From: HGM04593 sp045646965
GTDB lineage: Bacteria; Bacteroidota; Bacteroidia; Bacteroidales; Bacteroidaceae
Direction of reading: 5' to 3'
Length of the DNA: 54,904 nt
NCBI GenBank assembly: GCA_045646965.1
Contig: JAZRLR010000005.1
Span: forward strand, 1 to 54,904
Numbering within the stretch: position 1 is the stretch's first letter; each line of letters starts with the position of its first letter. The notes under the pieces were generated by a model. It saw only the letters and a program-made list of their open reading frames with translations, did not search any database and was not told where the DNA came from. Made by a program: the position numbers and the translations under genes. Positions 35,272 to 43,249 of the stretch are shown piece by piece.

Positions 35272-36426
35272 ATGAAAAAGGAGTATCGAATAATCATCAG
35301 CGGTGGAGGCACAGGAGGACACATCTTCCCCGCACTCTCCATAGCCGATGCCATACGAAGCAAGCACCCCAATGCAAAGATTCTCTTTGTGGGAGCAAAC
35401 AACCGTATGGAGATGCAGCGCGTCCCCGACGCAGGATACGACATTGTGGGACTTCCCATAGCCGGCTTCGACCGCAAGCACCTGTGGAAAAACCTCAAGG
35501 TGCTGTGGCTCATCTTTAAAAGCCAGCGTATGGCAAAGAAAATCATAAGAGATTTTGCGCCACAGGTGGCTGTGGGCGTGGGCGGATATGCCAGCGGCCC
35601 CACACTGAAGATGGCTGCCTCAATGAATATCCCCACGATAATACAGGAGCAGAACTCTTATGCAGGTGTAACAAACAAGATTCTTGCAAAAAAGGCAAAG
35701 ATGATTTGTGTGGCCTACGAGGGTATGGAGCGTTTCTTCCCCCACGAGAAACTGAAACTCACAGGTAACCCCGTGCGTAAGGCTCTTCTTGATATGCGTG
35801 CCAACAGAGAGAGCGCAATGCAGCAGATGGGGCTCAACCCCGACAAGAAATGCGTGCTCATTGTAGGTGGCAGCCTGGGCGCACGCACTATAAACGAGAG
35901 CATAATAAACAACCTCGAAACTATAAAGAGCAACCCCGACATTCAGTTTGTGTGGCAGACAGGAAAGCTCTACTTCGAGGAGATGAAGGAGCGTGCTGCA
36001 AAAGCCGGCAAGCCCGATAATCTCGTTATAACCGACTTTGTAAGCAATATGGCCAACGCCTTGAGCGCAGCCAACCTTGTGGTGTCGCGCGCGGGTGCCG
36101 GTTCTATTTCGGAGTTTGCCCTCTTGGGTAAAGCGGTGATACTTGTCCCCTCGCCCAATGTATCGGAGGACCACCAGACAAAGAACGCGATGGCACTTGT
36201 GGAGAAGGGTGCCGCCATATATGTGGCCGACGCAAATGCAGGCAGCGAGCTCTTACCCACAGCCATAGCCACGGTGAACGACGACGATAAACTCGCTTCA
36301 CTCGAGAAAAACATAGAGACAATGGCAAAGCCCAATGCCGCACAAGAGATTGCCGAGGAGGTGCTTATGCTTGCCGAGGCCTATTCAGAAAAAGAGACAC
36401 GACGCATAAAGGAGAATCTTAAATAA
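35272..36426 (+). CDS. murG: lipid I GlcNAc-transferase MurG
   Basis: Adds GlcNAc from UDP-GlcNAc to lipid I, forming lipid II, on the inner face of the membrane. 384 residues with the N-terminal G-loop IISGGGTGGHIFPALSIA, the GVGGYASGPTLKMAA segment, NPVRKAL, and the UDP-GlcNAc-binding VVSRAGAGSISEFALLGKAVILVPSP. It follows ftsW by 18 nt and its stop overlaps the murC start by one base (TAATG). Confidence 0.96.
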   Translation: MKKEYRIIISGGGTGGHIFPALSIADAIRSKHPNAKILFVGANNRMEMQRVPDAGYDIVGLPIAGFDRKHLWKNLKVLWLIFKSQRMAKKIIRDFAPQVAVGVGGYASGPTLKMAASMNIPTIIQEQNSYAGVTNKILAKKAKMICVAYEGMERFFPHEKLKLTGNPVRKALLDMRANRESAMQQMGLNPDKKCVLIVGGSLGARTINESIINNLETIKSNPDIQFVWQTGKLYFEEMKERAAKAGKPDNLVITDFVSNMANALSAANLVVSRAGAGSISEFALLGKAVILVPSPNVSEDHQTKNAMALVEKGAAIYVADANAGSELLPTAIATVNDDDKLASLEKNIETMAKPNAAQEIAEEVLMLAEAYSEKETRRIKENLK

Positions 36427-37808
36427 TGGAACTAAAGGATATTAAACAGGTATATTTCCTGGGAGCGGGCGGCATAGGTATGAGCGCGCTCGTGAGATAT
36501 TTTTTGAGCGAAGGAAAGATTGTGGCAGGATATGACCGCACTCCGAGCCCCCTCACCGACAAACTTATAGAGGAGGGTGCGCAAATACACTTCGAGGAGG
36601 ACATAGAGCTCGTCCCCGAGTGCTGCCGCCAGCCCGAGGGCACTCTGGTGATATATACCCCCGCCATACCAGCCGACCACAAGGAGTGGGCACTCTTCGG
36701 ACGCGGCGACTTCACCGTGAAGAAACGCGCCGAGGTTCTGGGCATAATAACAGGCGACAGACGAGGCGTGTGTGCCGCAGGCACACACGGCAAGACAACT
36801 ACCTCCACTATGACAGCACACCTGCTTCACCAGTCGAGCGTAGACTGTGCCGCCTTTCTTGGAGGTATATCGAAGAACTACAAGAGCAACCTCATACTCA
36901 CCGACAAGAGCGACCTTGTGGTTATAGAGGCCGACGAGTACGACCGTTCCTTCCTGCACCTGAAGCCCTATATAGCCACAATCACATCGGCCGACCCCGA
37001 CCACCTCGACATATACGGAAACAAAGAGAACTACCTCGAAGCCTTTGCACAGTTTACCGAGCGCATAAGAGAAGATGGTTATCTCATTATGCACGAGGGA
37101 CTCGAGGTTACACCCCGCACAAAGCCCGGAGTGAAATGCTATATATATGGCCGCGAGAGTGGCGATTTCCACGCAGAAAACATACGCATCGGCGGGGGAA
37201 CCATACTATTTGACTATGTATCGCCGTGGCAGACAATAAAAGATGTGGAGCTCGGCGTGCCTGTGAGCATAAACATTGACAACGGAATAGCATCTATGGC
37301 TATGGCCGAGCTTTGCGGTGCCACAGCCGAGGAGATAAAAGAAGGAATGAAAAGCTTTGCCGGTGCCGACCGCCGCTTCGACTTTCACATAAAGGAGAGC
37401 GACCTGGTGCTGCTCAGCGACTATGCCCACCACCCCGACGAGGTGAGCGCCTGCGCAAAGTCGATAAAAGAGCTCTACCGCGACAAGAAGGTAACTGCGC
37501 TCTTTCAGCCCCACCTCTTCAGCCGCACAAAGGACTTCTACAAAGAGTTTGCACAGAGCCTTTCGCTCTTCGACGAGGTGATTCTTGTAGACATATACCC
37601 AGCCCGCGAGCTACCCATTCCGGGAGTGACAAGCAAGCTCATATTTGACCACCTCGACGAGAAAGTAGAAAAGAGTATGTGCAGCCGCAGCAACGTGGTG
37701 AAGACCATCGAAGAGAAGAAAAACAGCATCGAGGTGCTTGTTTCGCTTGGCGCGGGAGACATAGAAAACGAAATTTCAAAACTCAAAGAGATACTCACAA
37801 ACAGATAA
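36426..37808 (+). CDS. murC: UDP-N-acetylmuramate-L-alanine ligase
   Basis: First Mur ligase: adds L-Ala to UDP-MurNAc. 460 residues with VYFLGAGGIGMSALVRYF at the N-terminus and the ATP loop AGTHGKTTTSTMTAHLL (about 117-133). EADEYDRSFLHL, LSDYAHHPDE and LFQPHLFSRTKDF follow. Start and stop codons each overlap a neighbour by one base, indicating translational coupling with murG and ftsQ. Confidence 0.96.
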   Translation: MELKDIKQVYFLGAGGIGMSALVRYFLSEGKIVAGYDRTPSPLTDKLIEEGAQIHFEEDIELVPECCRQPEGTLVIYTPAIPADHKEWALFGRGDFTVKKRAEVLGIITGDRRGVCAAGTHGKTTTSTMTAHLLHQSSVDCAAFLGGISKNYKSNLILTDKSDLVVIEADEYDRSFLHLKPYIATITSADPDHLDIYGNKENYLEAFAQFTERIREDGYLIMHEGLEVTPRTKPGVKCYIYGRESGDFHAENIRIGGGTILFDYVSPWQTIKDVELGVPVSINIDNGIASMAMAELCGATAEEIKEGMKSFAGADRRFDFHIKESDLVLLSDYAHHPDEVSACAKSIKELYRDKKVTALFQPHLFSRTKDFYKEFAQSLSLFDEVILVDIYPARELPIPGVTSKLIFDHLDEKVEKSMCSRSNVVKTIEEKKNSIEVLVSLGAGDIENEISKLKEILTNR

Positions 37809-38539
37809 TGCTGAAAAAGATATTCATATATATTGCCGCGGCGATTGCAGGAATCTACATTCTCTTCGCGATATTCTTCCTCACCGAGAGGGAGAAAAGC
37901 GAGCTGTGCAAAGGCGTGGAGATAAGCATAAGCGACGGTGGGTATGGCGCTCTGTCGGCCGACAATGTAAAGAAGATTATCGCCGAGAAGGGGATAAACC
38001 TCAAAGGCAAGCCGATGGAGGAGATAAACTGCGCTACAATAGAAAAACTCATCGCGCAGATTCCCGTTGTCGAGGAGTGTCAATGCTACAAGACACACAA
38101 AGGATATATAGGAGTAAGCATCGACTGCAAAATACCCATCCTACAGGCCTACGACGTGGGAGGACGAGAGTTCTTCATCGACAAGAACGGCTCGGTCATC
38201 GACGGCATACACAATGTGATGTATCTGCCCGTGGCGAGCGGATTCGTAACCCGCACAATGGCATCGAAGGAACTGCTCGAGATTGCTCTCTTCCTGAAAG
38301 AGAACCGCTTCTGGAACGAACAGATTGAGCAGATATATTTCACCGAGAAGAGAGAGATAATTCTTGTACCGCGCATTGGAAATCACATTGTAGAGATTGG
38401 AAAGACAGACAATCTGGGCAAGAAACTCGACAAACTGCAGAAGTTCTACGAGCGAGGGCTCAACAGCGTGGGGTGGAATAAATACAAAAAGATAAACGTA
38501 GAGTTCGACAAACAGGTAATATGTACCAAAAGAGATTAG
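37808..38539 (+). CDS. ftsQ: cell division protein FtsQ
   Basis: 243 residues. A short cytoplasmic start, one membrane helix (about 5-26, IFIYIAAAIAGIYILFAIFF), then a periplasmic POTRA-like region (about 37-110) with LKGKPMEEINCATIEKLIAQIPVVEECQCYK, and an FtsQ beta domain (EFFIDKNGSVIDG). It joins the divisome between FtsA/FtsZ and the synthase. The start is the ATG overlapping the murC stop; earlier in-frame sequence lies inside murC. Confidence 0.9.
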   Translation: MLKKIFIYIAAAIAGIYILFAIFFLTEREKSELCKGVEISISDGGYGALSADNVKKIIAEKGINLKGKPMEEINCATIEKLIAQIPVVEECQCYKTHKGYIGVSIDCKIPILQAYDVGGREFFIDKNGSVIDGIHNVMYLPVASGFVTRTMASKELLEIALFLKENRFWNEQIEQIYFTEKREIILVPRIGNHIVEIGKTDNLGKKLDKLQKFYERGLNSVGWNKYKKINVEFDKQVICTKRD

Positions 38540-38544
38540 AGAAT

Positions 38545-39903
38545 ATGGGAACAAAAGATTATATAACTGCGATAGAAATTGGTTCCTCAAAGGTATCGGG
38601 AACCGTGGGCATCACCACATACGAGGGCATTAAAATAATTGCCTATGCAAGTGAACCCGCCGACGGCTTTATCTCCAAAGGTGTTGTGCGCAACGTAGAC
38701 GCTGCAAGCCATTGCTTGAGCAATATCATAAACCGCCTCGAGGCACAGCTCAACGGGGTGACCATAGAGAGAGCATATATTACCATAGGAGGCTTGTCGG
38801 TACACTCAATTAAATCGGCCGTGAGACGCGAGTTCGACGAGTATAAGAAGATTACCTCCGAGATTATAGACAGTATGGCCAGCGAGAACGACAGGGAGTT
38901 TGTCGTTCCCGAAGGATACAAAAAGGTGCAGGTGGTTATTCAGGAGTATCGTCTCGACGACGGCACAAACATCTCTCCCGCAGGCTTCCACACCCGCAAC
39001 ATAGAGGGCAACTACCTGAATATTGTGATAAAGGAGCAGTACCTGAAGCAACTCACCGAGTGCTTCGATATGGCACGCGTGGGCATTGTAGACAGTTTCT
39101 GCGCTGCTAAAATAAACGACGACATCCTCTTGAGCAAGGACGACAAACGCAACTGCGCACTTGTGAATATGGGTGCCGAGACCACTACAATCTCAATATA
39201 CAAAAACGATATTCTGCGCAAGCTGGTTGTGCTCCCCATAGGCGGAGAAAATATAACCAAGGATATCTGCGCCGAAAATATCTCACGCGAGGAGGCCGAG
39301 CAGCTGAAGATATTCAGAGGATACAACAGCATCGCAGGCGCAGACAACTCCCCCGTGAACACCGAGACGCTGAACAAGATTATCGGGGCACGCGTGGGCG
39401 AGATTCTGCTCAACGTGAAACACCAGATAGAGGACGGCGATAGCAGAGTGGCACAGATTCTCTTCACAGGAGGAGGCGCAAAGCTCAAGAACCTGAACAA
39501 ACTTATCGAGGAGTATCTGCCCGCCTACACCGCACGCATAATCACAGAGCCCTCGCTCAACTGCTTCAGCGACGAGAGCCTTCACCTCGCCGCAGGCGCC
39601 ATCACCCCCACACTCTTCGGCCTGCTCACCACAGGCAAGGAGAACTGCTGCAAAGAACCGCAGGCAAAAGAGCCCGCCGCTCCCGTTCAGGCCACGCTGT
39701 GGGGCGATGAGGAGGAGGTAAACAACACACCCGAACAGCCAGTCACCCCGCCCAAAAAGGAGGTGAAGAGCGAGCCCCGCAAACCTCAAAGAGATCCCAA
39801 AATAAAGCAGGCTGCCGATACATTTATGGGCAAAGTACGCAATATCTTTTCGGGAATGTTTGAGGAGGAAGAAGACGGACACGACGAGGATATTAACGAA
39901 TGA
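38545..39903 (+). CDS. ftsA: cell division protein FtsA
   Basis: Actin-like ATPase that tethers FtsZ to the membrane. 452 residues from the ATG at 38545 (MGTKDYITAIEIGSSKVSG), which fits the family start; an earlier ATG at 38521 would overlap ftsQ. Actin motifs include phosphate 1 (AIEIGSSKVSG), LVNMGAETTTISIY and LFTGGGAKL. A Pro/Lys-rich linker (about 375-430) precedes the amphipathic C-terminal segment MGKVRNIFSGMFEEEED. It overlaps ftsZ by 4 nt. Confidence 0.95.
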   Translation: MGTKDYITAIEIGSSKVSGTVGITTYEGIKIIAYASEPADGFISKGVVRNVDAASHCLSNIINRLEAQLNGVTIERAYITIGGLSVHSIKSAVRREFDEYKKITSEIIDSMASENDREFVVPEGYKKVQVVIQEYRLDDGTNISPAGFHTRNIEGNYLNIVIKEQYLKQLTECFDMARVGIVDSFCAAKINDDILLSKDDKRNCALVNMGAETTTISIYKNDILRKLVVLPIGGENITKDICAENISREEAEQLKIFRGYNSIAGADNSPVNTETLNKIIGARVGEILLNVKHQIEDGDSRVAQILFTGGGAKLKNLNKLIEEYLPAYTARIITEPSLNCFSDESLHLAAGAITPTLFGLLTTGKENCCKEPQAKEPAAPVQATLWGDEEEVNNTPEQPVTPPKKEVKSEPRKPQRDPKIKQAADTFMGKVRNIFSGMFEEEEDGHDEDINE

Positions 39904-41294
39904 CACAAACAAGTACGACTATGAACGAAGATAATAATAAAGGATTACCTTTTGCAATACCCACAGACGCTCCGCGCATAATAAAAGTTATCGGCGTGGG
40001 AGGTGGCGGCAGCAACGCTGTACAGAATATGTATGAAAAGGGCATACACAACGTGTCGTTCGTTATATGCAACACCGACATACAAGCCCTGGCAAACTCA
40101 CCCATACCCGTGAAGGTGCAGCTCGGAGAGACCGTGACCGAGGGCCTCGGAGCAGGTAACGACCCCGTAGTGGCACGTCTGGCAGCCGAGGAGAGCCGCG
40201 CCGAGATTGAGAAACTCTTTGACGACGGCACAAAGATGGCCTTCATCACTGCCGGAATGGGTGGTGGTACAGGCACAGGAGCCGCTCCCGTTGTAGCCGA
40301 AATTGCCCGTAGTAAGAACATCCTCACAATTGGAATTGTAACAATTCCCTTCCGCTTCGAGATGGGAAACAAGATAAAGCAGGCTCTGCGCGGCGTATCA
40401 GAGATTGCCAAGCACGTCGATGCGCTGCTTGTCATAAACAACGAACGCCTGCTCGACATATATCCCAAGCTCGATATTGAGGAGGGTTTCCGCAAGGTGG
40501 ACGAGGTGCTCACCACCGCCACAAAGAGCATTGCCGAGATTATCACGGCACGCGGTACCATCAACCTCGACTTCCGCGATGTAAAGAAAGTGCTCAAGAA
40601 CGGAGGCGTGGCAATTATGAGCTACGGCATCGAGAGCGGTGAGAACCGCCTTGCAAAAGCGTTCCAGAATGCGATGCACTCGCCCCTGCTCAATCATAAC
40701 GACATTTACAAATCGAAGAAAATTCTCTTCAATATCTACTACAACCCCAACGAGCCTATGCTTGTGGAAGAGATAAATGCCGTAAACAGATTTATGGAGC
40801 AGTTCCAGTACGAGAATATAGAGGTTATCTGGGGATTGAGCAAAGACCTTTCACTCAAGGAAGGCGATGTAAAGGTCACCGTTCTTGCCACAGGATTCGG
40901 TATGAACCACATCCCGGGTATGGAACCACTCCTCGAGATGCAGAAAGCCGAGGAGGAGCAGCTCTCACGCGAGGAGCAGGCACGCCGAGAGGCCGAGGAA
41001 AAAACCCTGAAAGCAATGGAGAAGACCTTCTACAAAGAGGAGTACAAGGTATATATCTTCGACGGAGAGGAGCTGAACAACGACGAACTCATTTCGGCCA
41101 TAGACAACTCACCCACCTACAAACGAACCGTTCAGGAGCTTGAATTGTTAAAAACAACGGCCTCTTGTAACACCCACAAAGGAAAAACCGAGGAAGTGGG
41201 CAAGGAAGAGGACCCCGCAGTGGACACTCCCGCAGAAAACAACGAAAACCAATCATTTAACATAACAGAAGAAGAAAATTATGGAACTTTTTGA
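39900..41294 (+). CDS. ftsZ: cell division protein FtsZ
   Basis: Tubulin-like GTPase that forms the Z-ring. 464 residues with IKVIGVGGGGSNAV at the N-terminus, the GTP-binding MGGGTGTGAAP (about 118-128), VTIPFRFEM and the T7-loop region NLDFRDVKKVLKNGG. A charged helix (about 345-375) is followed by a second conserved-looking block, YKVYIFDGEELNNDELISAIDNSPTYKRT, and a low-complexity acidic tail. The tail lacks an obvious Arg-rich FtsA-binding peptide of the usual form. The last 14 nt overlap yqeY. Confidence 0.97.
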   Translation: MTQTSTTMNEDNNKGLPFAIPTDAPRIIKVIGVGGGGSNAVQNMYEKGIHNVSFVICNTDIQALANSPIPVKVQLGETVTEGLGAGNDPVVARLAAEESRAEIEKLFDDGTKMAFITAGMGGGTGTGAAPVVAEIARSKNILTIGIVTIPFRFEMGNKIKQALRGVSEIAKHVDALLVINNERLLDIYPKLDIEEGFRKVDEVLTTATKSIAEIITARGTINLDFRDVKKVLKNGGVAIMSYGIESGENRLAKAFQNAMHSPLLNHNDIYKSKKILFNIYYNPNEPMLVEEINAVNRFMEQFQYENIEVIWGLSKDLSLKEGDVKVTVLATGFGMNHIPGMEPLLEMQKAEEEQLSREEQARREAEEKTLKAMEKTFYKEEYKVYIFDGEELNNDELISAIDNSPTYKRTVQELELLKTTASCNTHKGKTEEVGKEEDPAVDTPAENNENQSFNITEEENYGTF

Positions 41295-41730
41295 TATCAT
41301 AAGCAACGACATAAAAGAGGCTATGAAAGCCAAAGACAAAGTAGCTCTCGACACATTGCGCAACATAAAGAAAGTGCTTCTCGAGGCTAAAACAGCCCCC
41401 GGAGCAGGCGACACAGTGAGCGACGAGACTGCCATAAAAATTATACAGAAACTCTCGAAGCAAGGCAAGGAGTCGGCCGAGCTCTTCAGCAGCCAGGGAC
41501 GCGAGGAACTTGCACAGGAGGAACTTGCGCAGGTTGCAGTTATGGAGAGATACCTGCCCAAGCAGATGAGCGAGGAGGAGATTACTGCTGCGCTTAAAGA
41601 GATTATTGCGCAGGTAGGTGCCGACAAACCGCAGGATATGGGCAAGGTGATGGGCGTTGCCACAAAACAGCTTGCAGGAAAAGCCGACGGCAAGGTAATT
41701 TCGGCAATTGTAAAGCAACTGCTTGCCTAA
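41281..41730 (+). CDS. GatB/YqeY domain protein
   Basis: 149 residues, a stand-alone YqeY: helical N-terminal part (LFDIISNDIKEAMKAKDKVALDTLRNIKKVLLEA) and a C-terminal GatB-tail-like domain ending DGKVISAIVKQLLA. It resembles the tRNA-binding tail of the amidotransferase GatB; function of free YqeY proteins is unknown. It begins inside ftsZ and ends the dcw operon, its stop overlapping the convergent recO stop by 4 nt. Confidence 0.9.
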   Translation: MELFDIISNDIKEAMKAKDKVALDTLRNIKKVLLEAKTAPGAGDTVSDETAIKIIQKLSKQGKESAELFSSQGREELAQEELAQVAVMERYLPKQMSEEEITAALKEIIAQVGADKPQDMGKVMGVATKQLAGKADGKVISAIVKQLLA

Positions 41731-42455
41731 ACACAGAAAAGTTCACGCAACACCTCGGCCGAACGCAAAGACGGAAAGTCGGGGATGTGCAGGCGATAAT
41801 ACTCTTCGAGAACAGCGAGGTACTCCCCTCGCTGTTCTCTGTTTAATGCGAGAGCCCTCACCGACTGAAAATCGGCCGCAAGCAGGCGTGAAAAACGCTC
41901 CGCTGCGGCAGGCATAAGGAAGTGCGGGTGCAAAGGGTGCTCGCGCACTAGGCATCCCGACAGCATATCGAAGTATTCATTCCTGCCCACGCTGCCTATA
42001 TTGGGGTATATACCCAAGAAACGCAACAGCCTTGCCATAAAAACAAGATGGAAGTCGGCATAACCCTCTGTGGCTGCGTCGAGCCAGGTAAATGCCCTGT
42101 CCATAAAAATAAACAGCGTCTCGTCGTCGGTGCTGTCGCGCAGAGCGTGGGTGAGCAGCTCGGCAAGGTAGAGAGCTATAGAGGACTTCACCACATCGTA
42201 GGGCACGGTGGAATACATCGCATAGGGTTGGGCGTCCGATATACGCGCCATAGATTTCTCGCTGCGCCCCGCTGCGGTAAACGCCACCATAGACAACGGC
42301 TGAAAAAGCACATTGCGCACACGCGATTGCTTGCTACGGCTCACAGGCAGCAGGAAAGAGCGACGCCCCACCTGCTGTGTAAAGATGTCGGCAATCATAA
42401 GATTGTCGTTATATTTTATAGTGCGCAACACTATTCCGTTATACTTTTCAACCAT
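41727..42455 (-). CDS. recO: DNA repair protein RecO
   Basis: Loads RecA on SSB-coated gaps with RecR. 242 residues: N-terminal OB-fold (YNGIVLRTIKYNDNLMIADIFTQQVGRRSFLLP), then an all-helical region (DVVKSSIALYLAELLTHALRD). The zinc-finger cysteines of some RecO proteins are not seen, as in many Bacteroidota homologues. Convergent with yqeY. Confidence 0.9.
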   Translation of the reverse strand: MVEKYNGIVLRTIKYNDNLMIADIFTQQVGRRSFLLPVSRSKQSRVRNVLFQPLSMVAFTAAGRSEKSMARISDAQPYAMYSTVPYDVVKSSIALYLAELLTHALRDSTDDETLFIFMDRAFTWLDAATEGYADFHLVFMARLLRFLGIYPNIGSVGRNEYFDMLSGCLVREHPLHPHFLMPAAAERFSRLLAADFQSVRALALNREQRGEYLAVLEEYYRLHIPDFPSLRSAEVLRELFCV

Positions 42456-42518
42456 ATTTCTACATATTTATTCGGCAAAACAGCACTATATAGAGCACAC
42501 ATAGGCAGTTGAGCAATA

Positions 42519-42526
42519 CAAAACTA
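42519..42526 (-). promoter_or_regulatory. -7 element, recO
   Basis: TAGTTTTG on the minus strand matches TAnnTTTG, 63 nt upstream of the recO ATG. Confidence 0.5.
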
Positions 42527-42545
42527 CAAAAAAAAACGGAATTTC

Positions 42546-42576
42546 TTTGTCAATTCAAAAAAAGGTTATACCTTTG
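42546..42576 (+). promoter_or_regulatory. full Bacteroidota promoter for tRNA-Glu and rpsT
   Basis: TTTG at 42546-42549, then 19 nt, then TACCTTTG at 42569-42576: an exact match to the -33/-7 consensus and spacing. It is the strongest promoter in the window and sits 70 nt before the tRNA. Confidence 0.85.
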
Positions 42577-42646
42577 CAGTCGCTTTAAGCACCATACTCT
42601 CGCAAAAGAGCTTGGAAGGGCTTTAAAAGAGCCGATAAAACACAGA

Positions 42647-42718
42647 GGCCCATTCGTCTATCGGCTAGGACGCAAGATTTTCATTCTTGAAAGAGGGGTT
42701 CGATTCCCCTATGGGCTA
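42647..42718 (+). tRNA. tRNA-Glu (TTC)
   Basis: Cloverleaf of 72 nt: acceptor GGCCCAT with ATGGGCT (G1-U72 wobble, as expected for this tRNA), anticodon stem CAAGA/TCTTG with loop TTTTCAT (anticodon TTC at 42680-42682), and T arm GGGG-TTCGATT-CCCC. CCA is not encoded. It is 30 nt upstream of rpsT with no terminator between. Confidence 0.95.
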
Positions 42719-42748
42719 CTAATAAAAACTAGAAAATTATATAAAGAG

Positions 42749-43003
42749 ATGGCAAACCACAAATCATCACTTAAAAGAATCAGACAGACTGAGAAGAGAA
42801 ATCTTCAGAACCGTTATTTCGGTAAAAATATGCGTACAGCAGTTCGCGACCTTCGCGCAATCACCGACAAAAATGAAGCATTGGCAAAGTTCCCCGAGGT
42901 ACAGAAAATGCTTGACAGAATGGCTAAACGTGGCTTGATCCACAAGAATAAGGCTGCAAACCTCAAATCAGGTTTGTGCGCTAAAATCGCAAAGTTAGCC
43001 TAA
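42749..43003 (+). CDS. rpsT: 30S ribosomal protein S20
   Basis: 84 residues, basic and helical: MANHKSSLKRIRQTEKRNLQNR at the N-terminus and KNKAANLKSGLCAKI at the C-terminus are the S20 signature. It binds 16S rRNA early in 30S assembly. The ATG at 42749 gives the family start; the frame is open further upstream but runs through the tRNA. The likely transcript starts upstream of tRNA-Glu. Confidence 0.97.
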   Translation: MANHKSSLKRIRQTEKRNLQNRYFGKNMRTAVRDLRAITDKNEALAKFPEVQKMLDRMAKRGLIHKNKAANLKSGLCAKIAKLA

Positions 43004-43030
43004 TTTTAAAAACATATATTTACCTACGAT

Positions 43031-43054
43031 AGGCCGGATTTCATCCGGCCTTTT
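43031..43054 (+). terminator. Rho-independent terminator after rpsT
   Basis: AGGCCGGAT (43031-43039), loop TTC, ATCCGGCCT (43043-43051), then T-rich sequence. Confidence 0.88.
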
Positions 43055-43173
43055 CGCGTTGTACCCAAGTCTCGAGCAGACACCTCCCGACACCTGCGGT
43101 ACACATCATCTTCTACACAAACACACAGCGACTCCCGCAAAAAGATATAAAAACTACGTTTTTAAGACACAAC

Positions 43174-43212
43174 AAAATGGCAAAATCGCTTGCGCGATAA
43201 CGCCATTTTTTG
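43174..43212 (+). promoter_or_regulatory. nested inverted repeat against the gyrB promoter
   Basis: AAAATGGC (43174-43181) pairs with GCCATTTT (43202-43209); inside, ATCGC (43185-43189) pairs with GCGAT (43194-43198). A T-run follows directly and the gyrB -7 element begins at 43213. It may be a second terminator or an operator covering the -33 region. Confidence 0.5.
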
Positions 43213-43220
43213 TATTTTTG
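43213..43220 (+). promoter_or_regulatory. -7 element, gyrB
   Basis: TATTTTTG matches TAnnTTTG, 29 nt upstream of the gyrB ATG at 43250. Confidence 0.65.
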
Positions 43221-43249
43221 TTGAGTTATTGCAATCAGAAATATTCACT

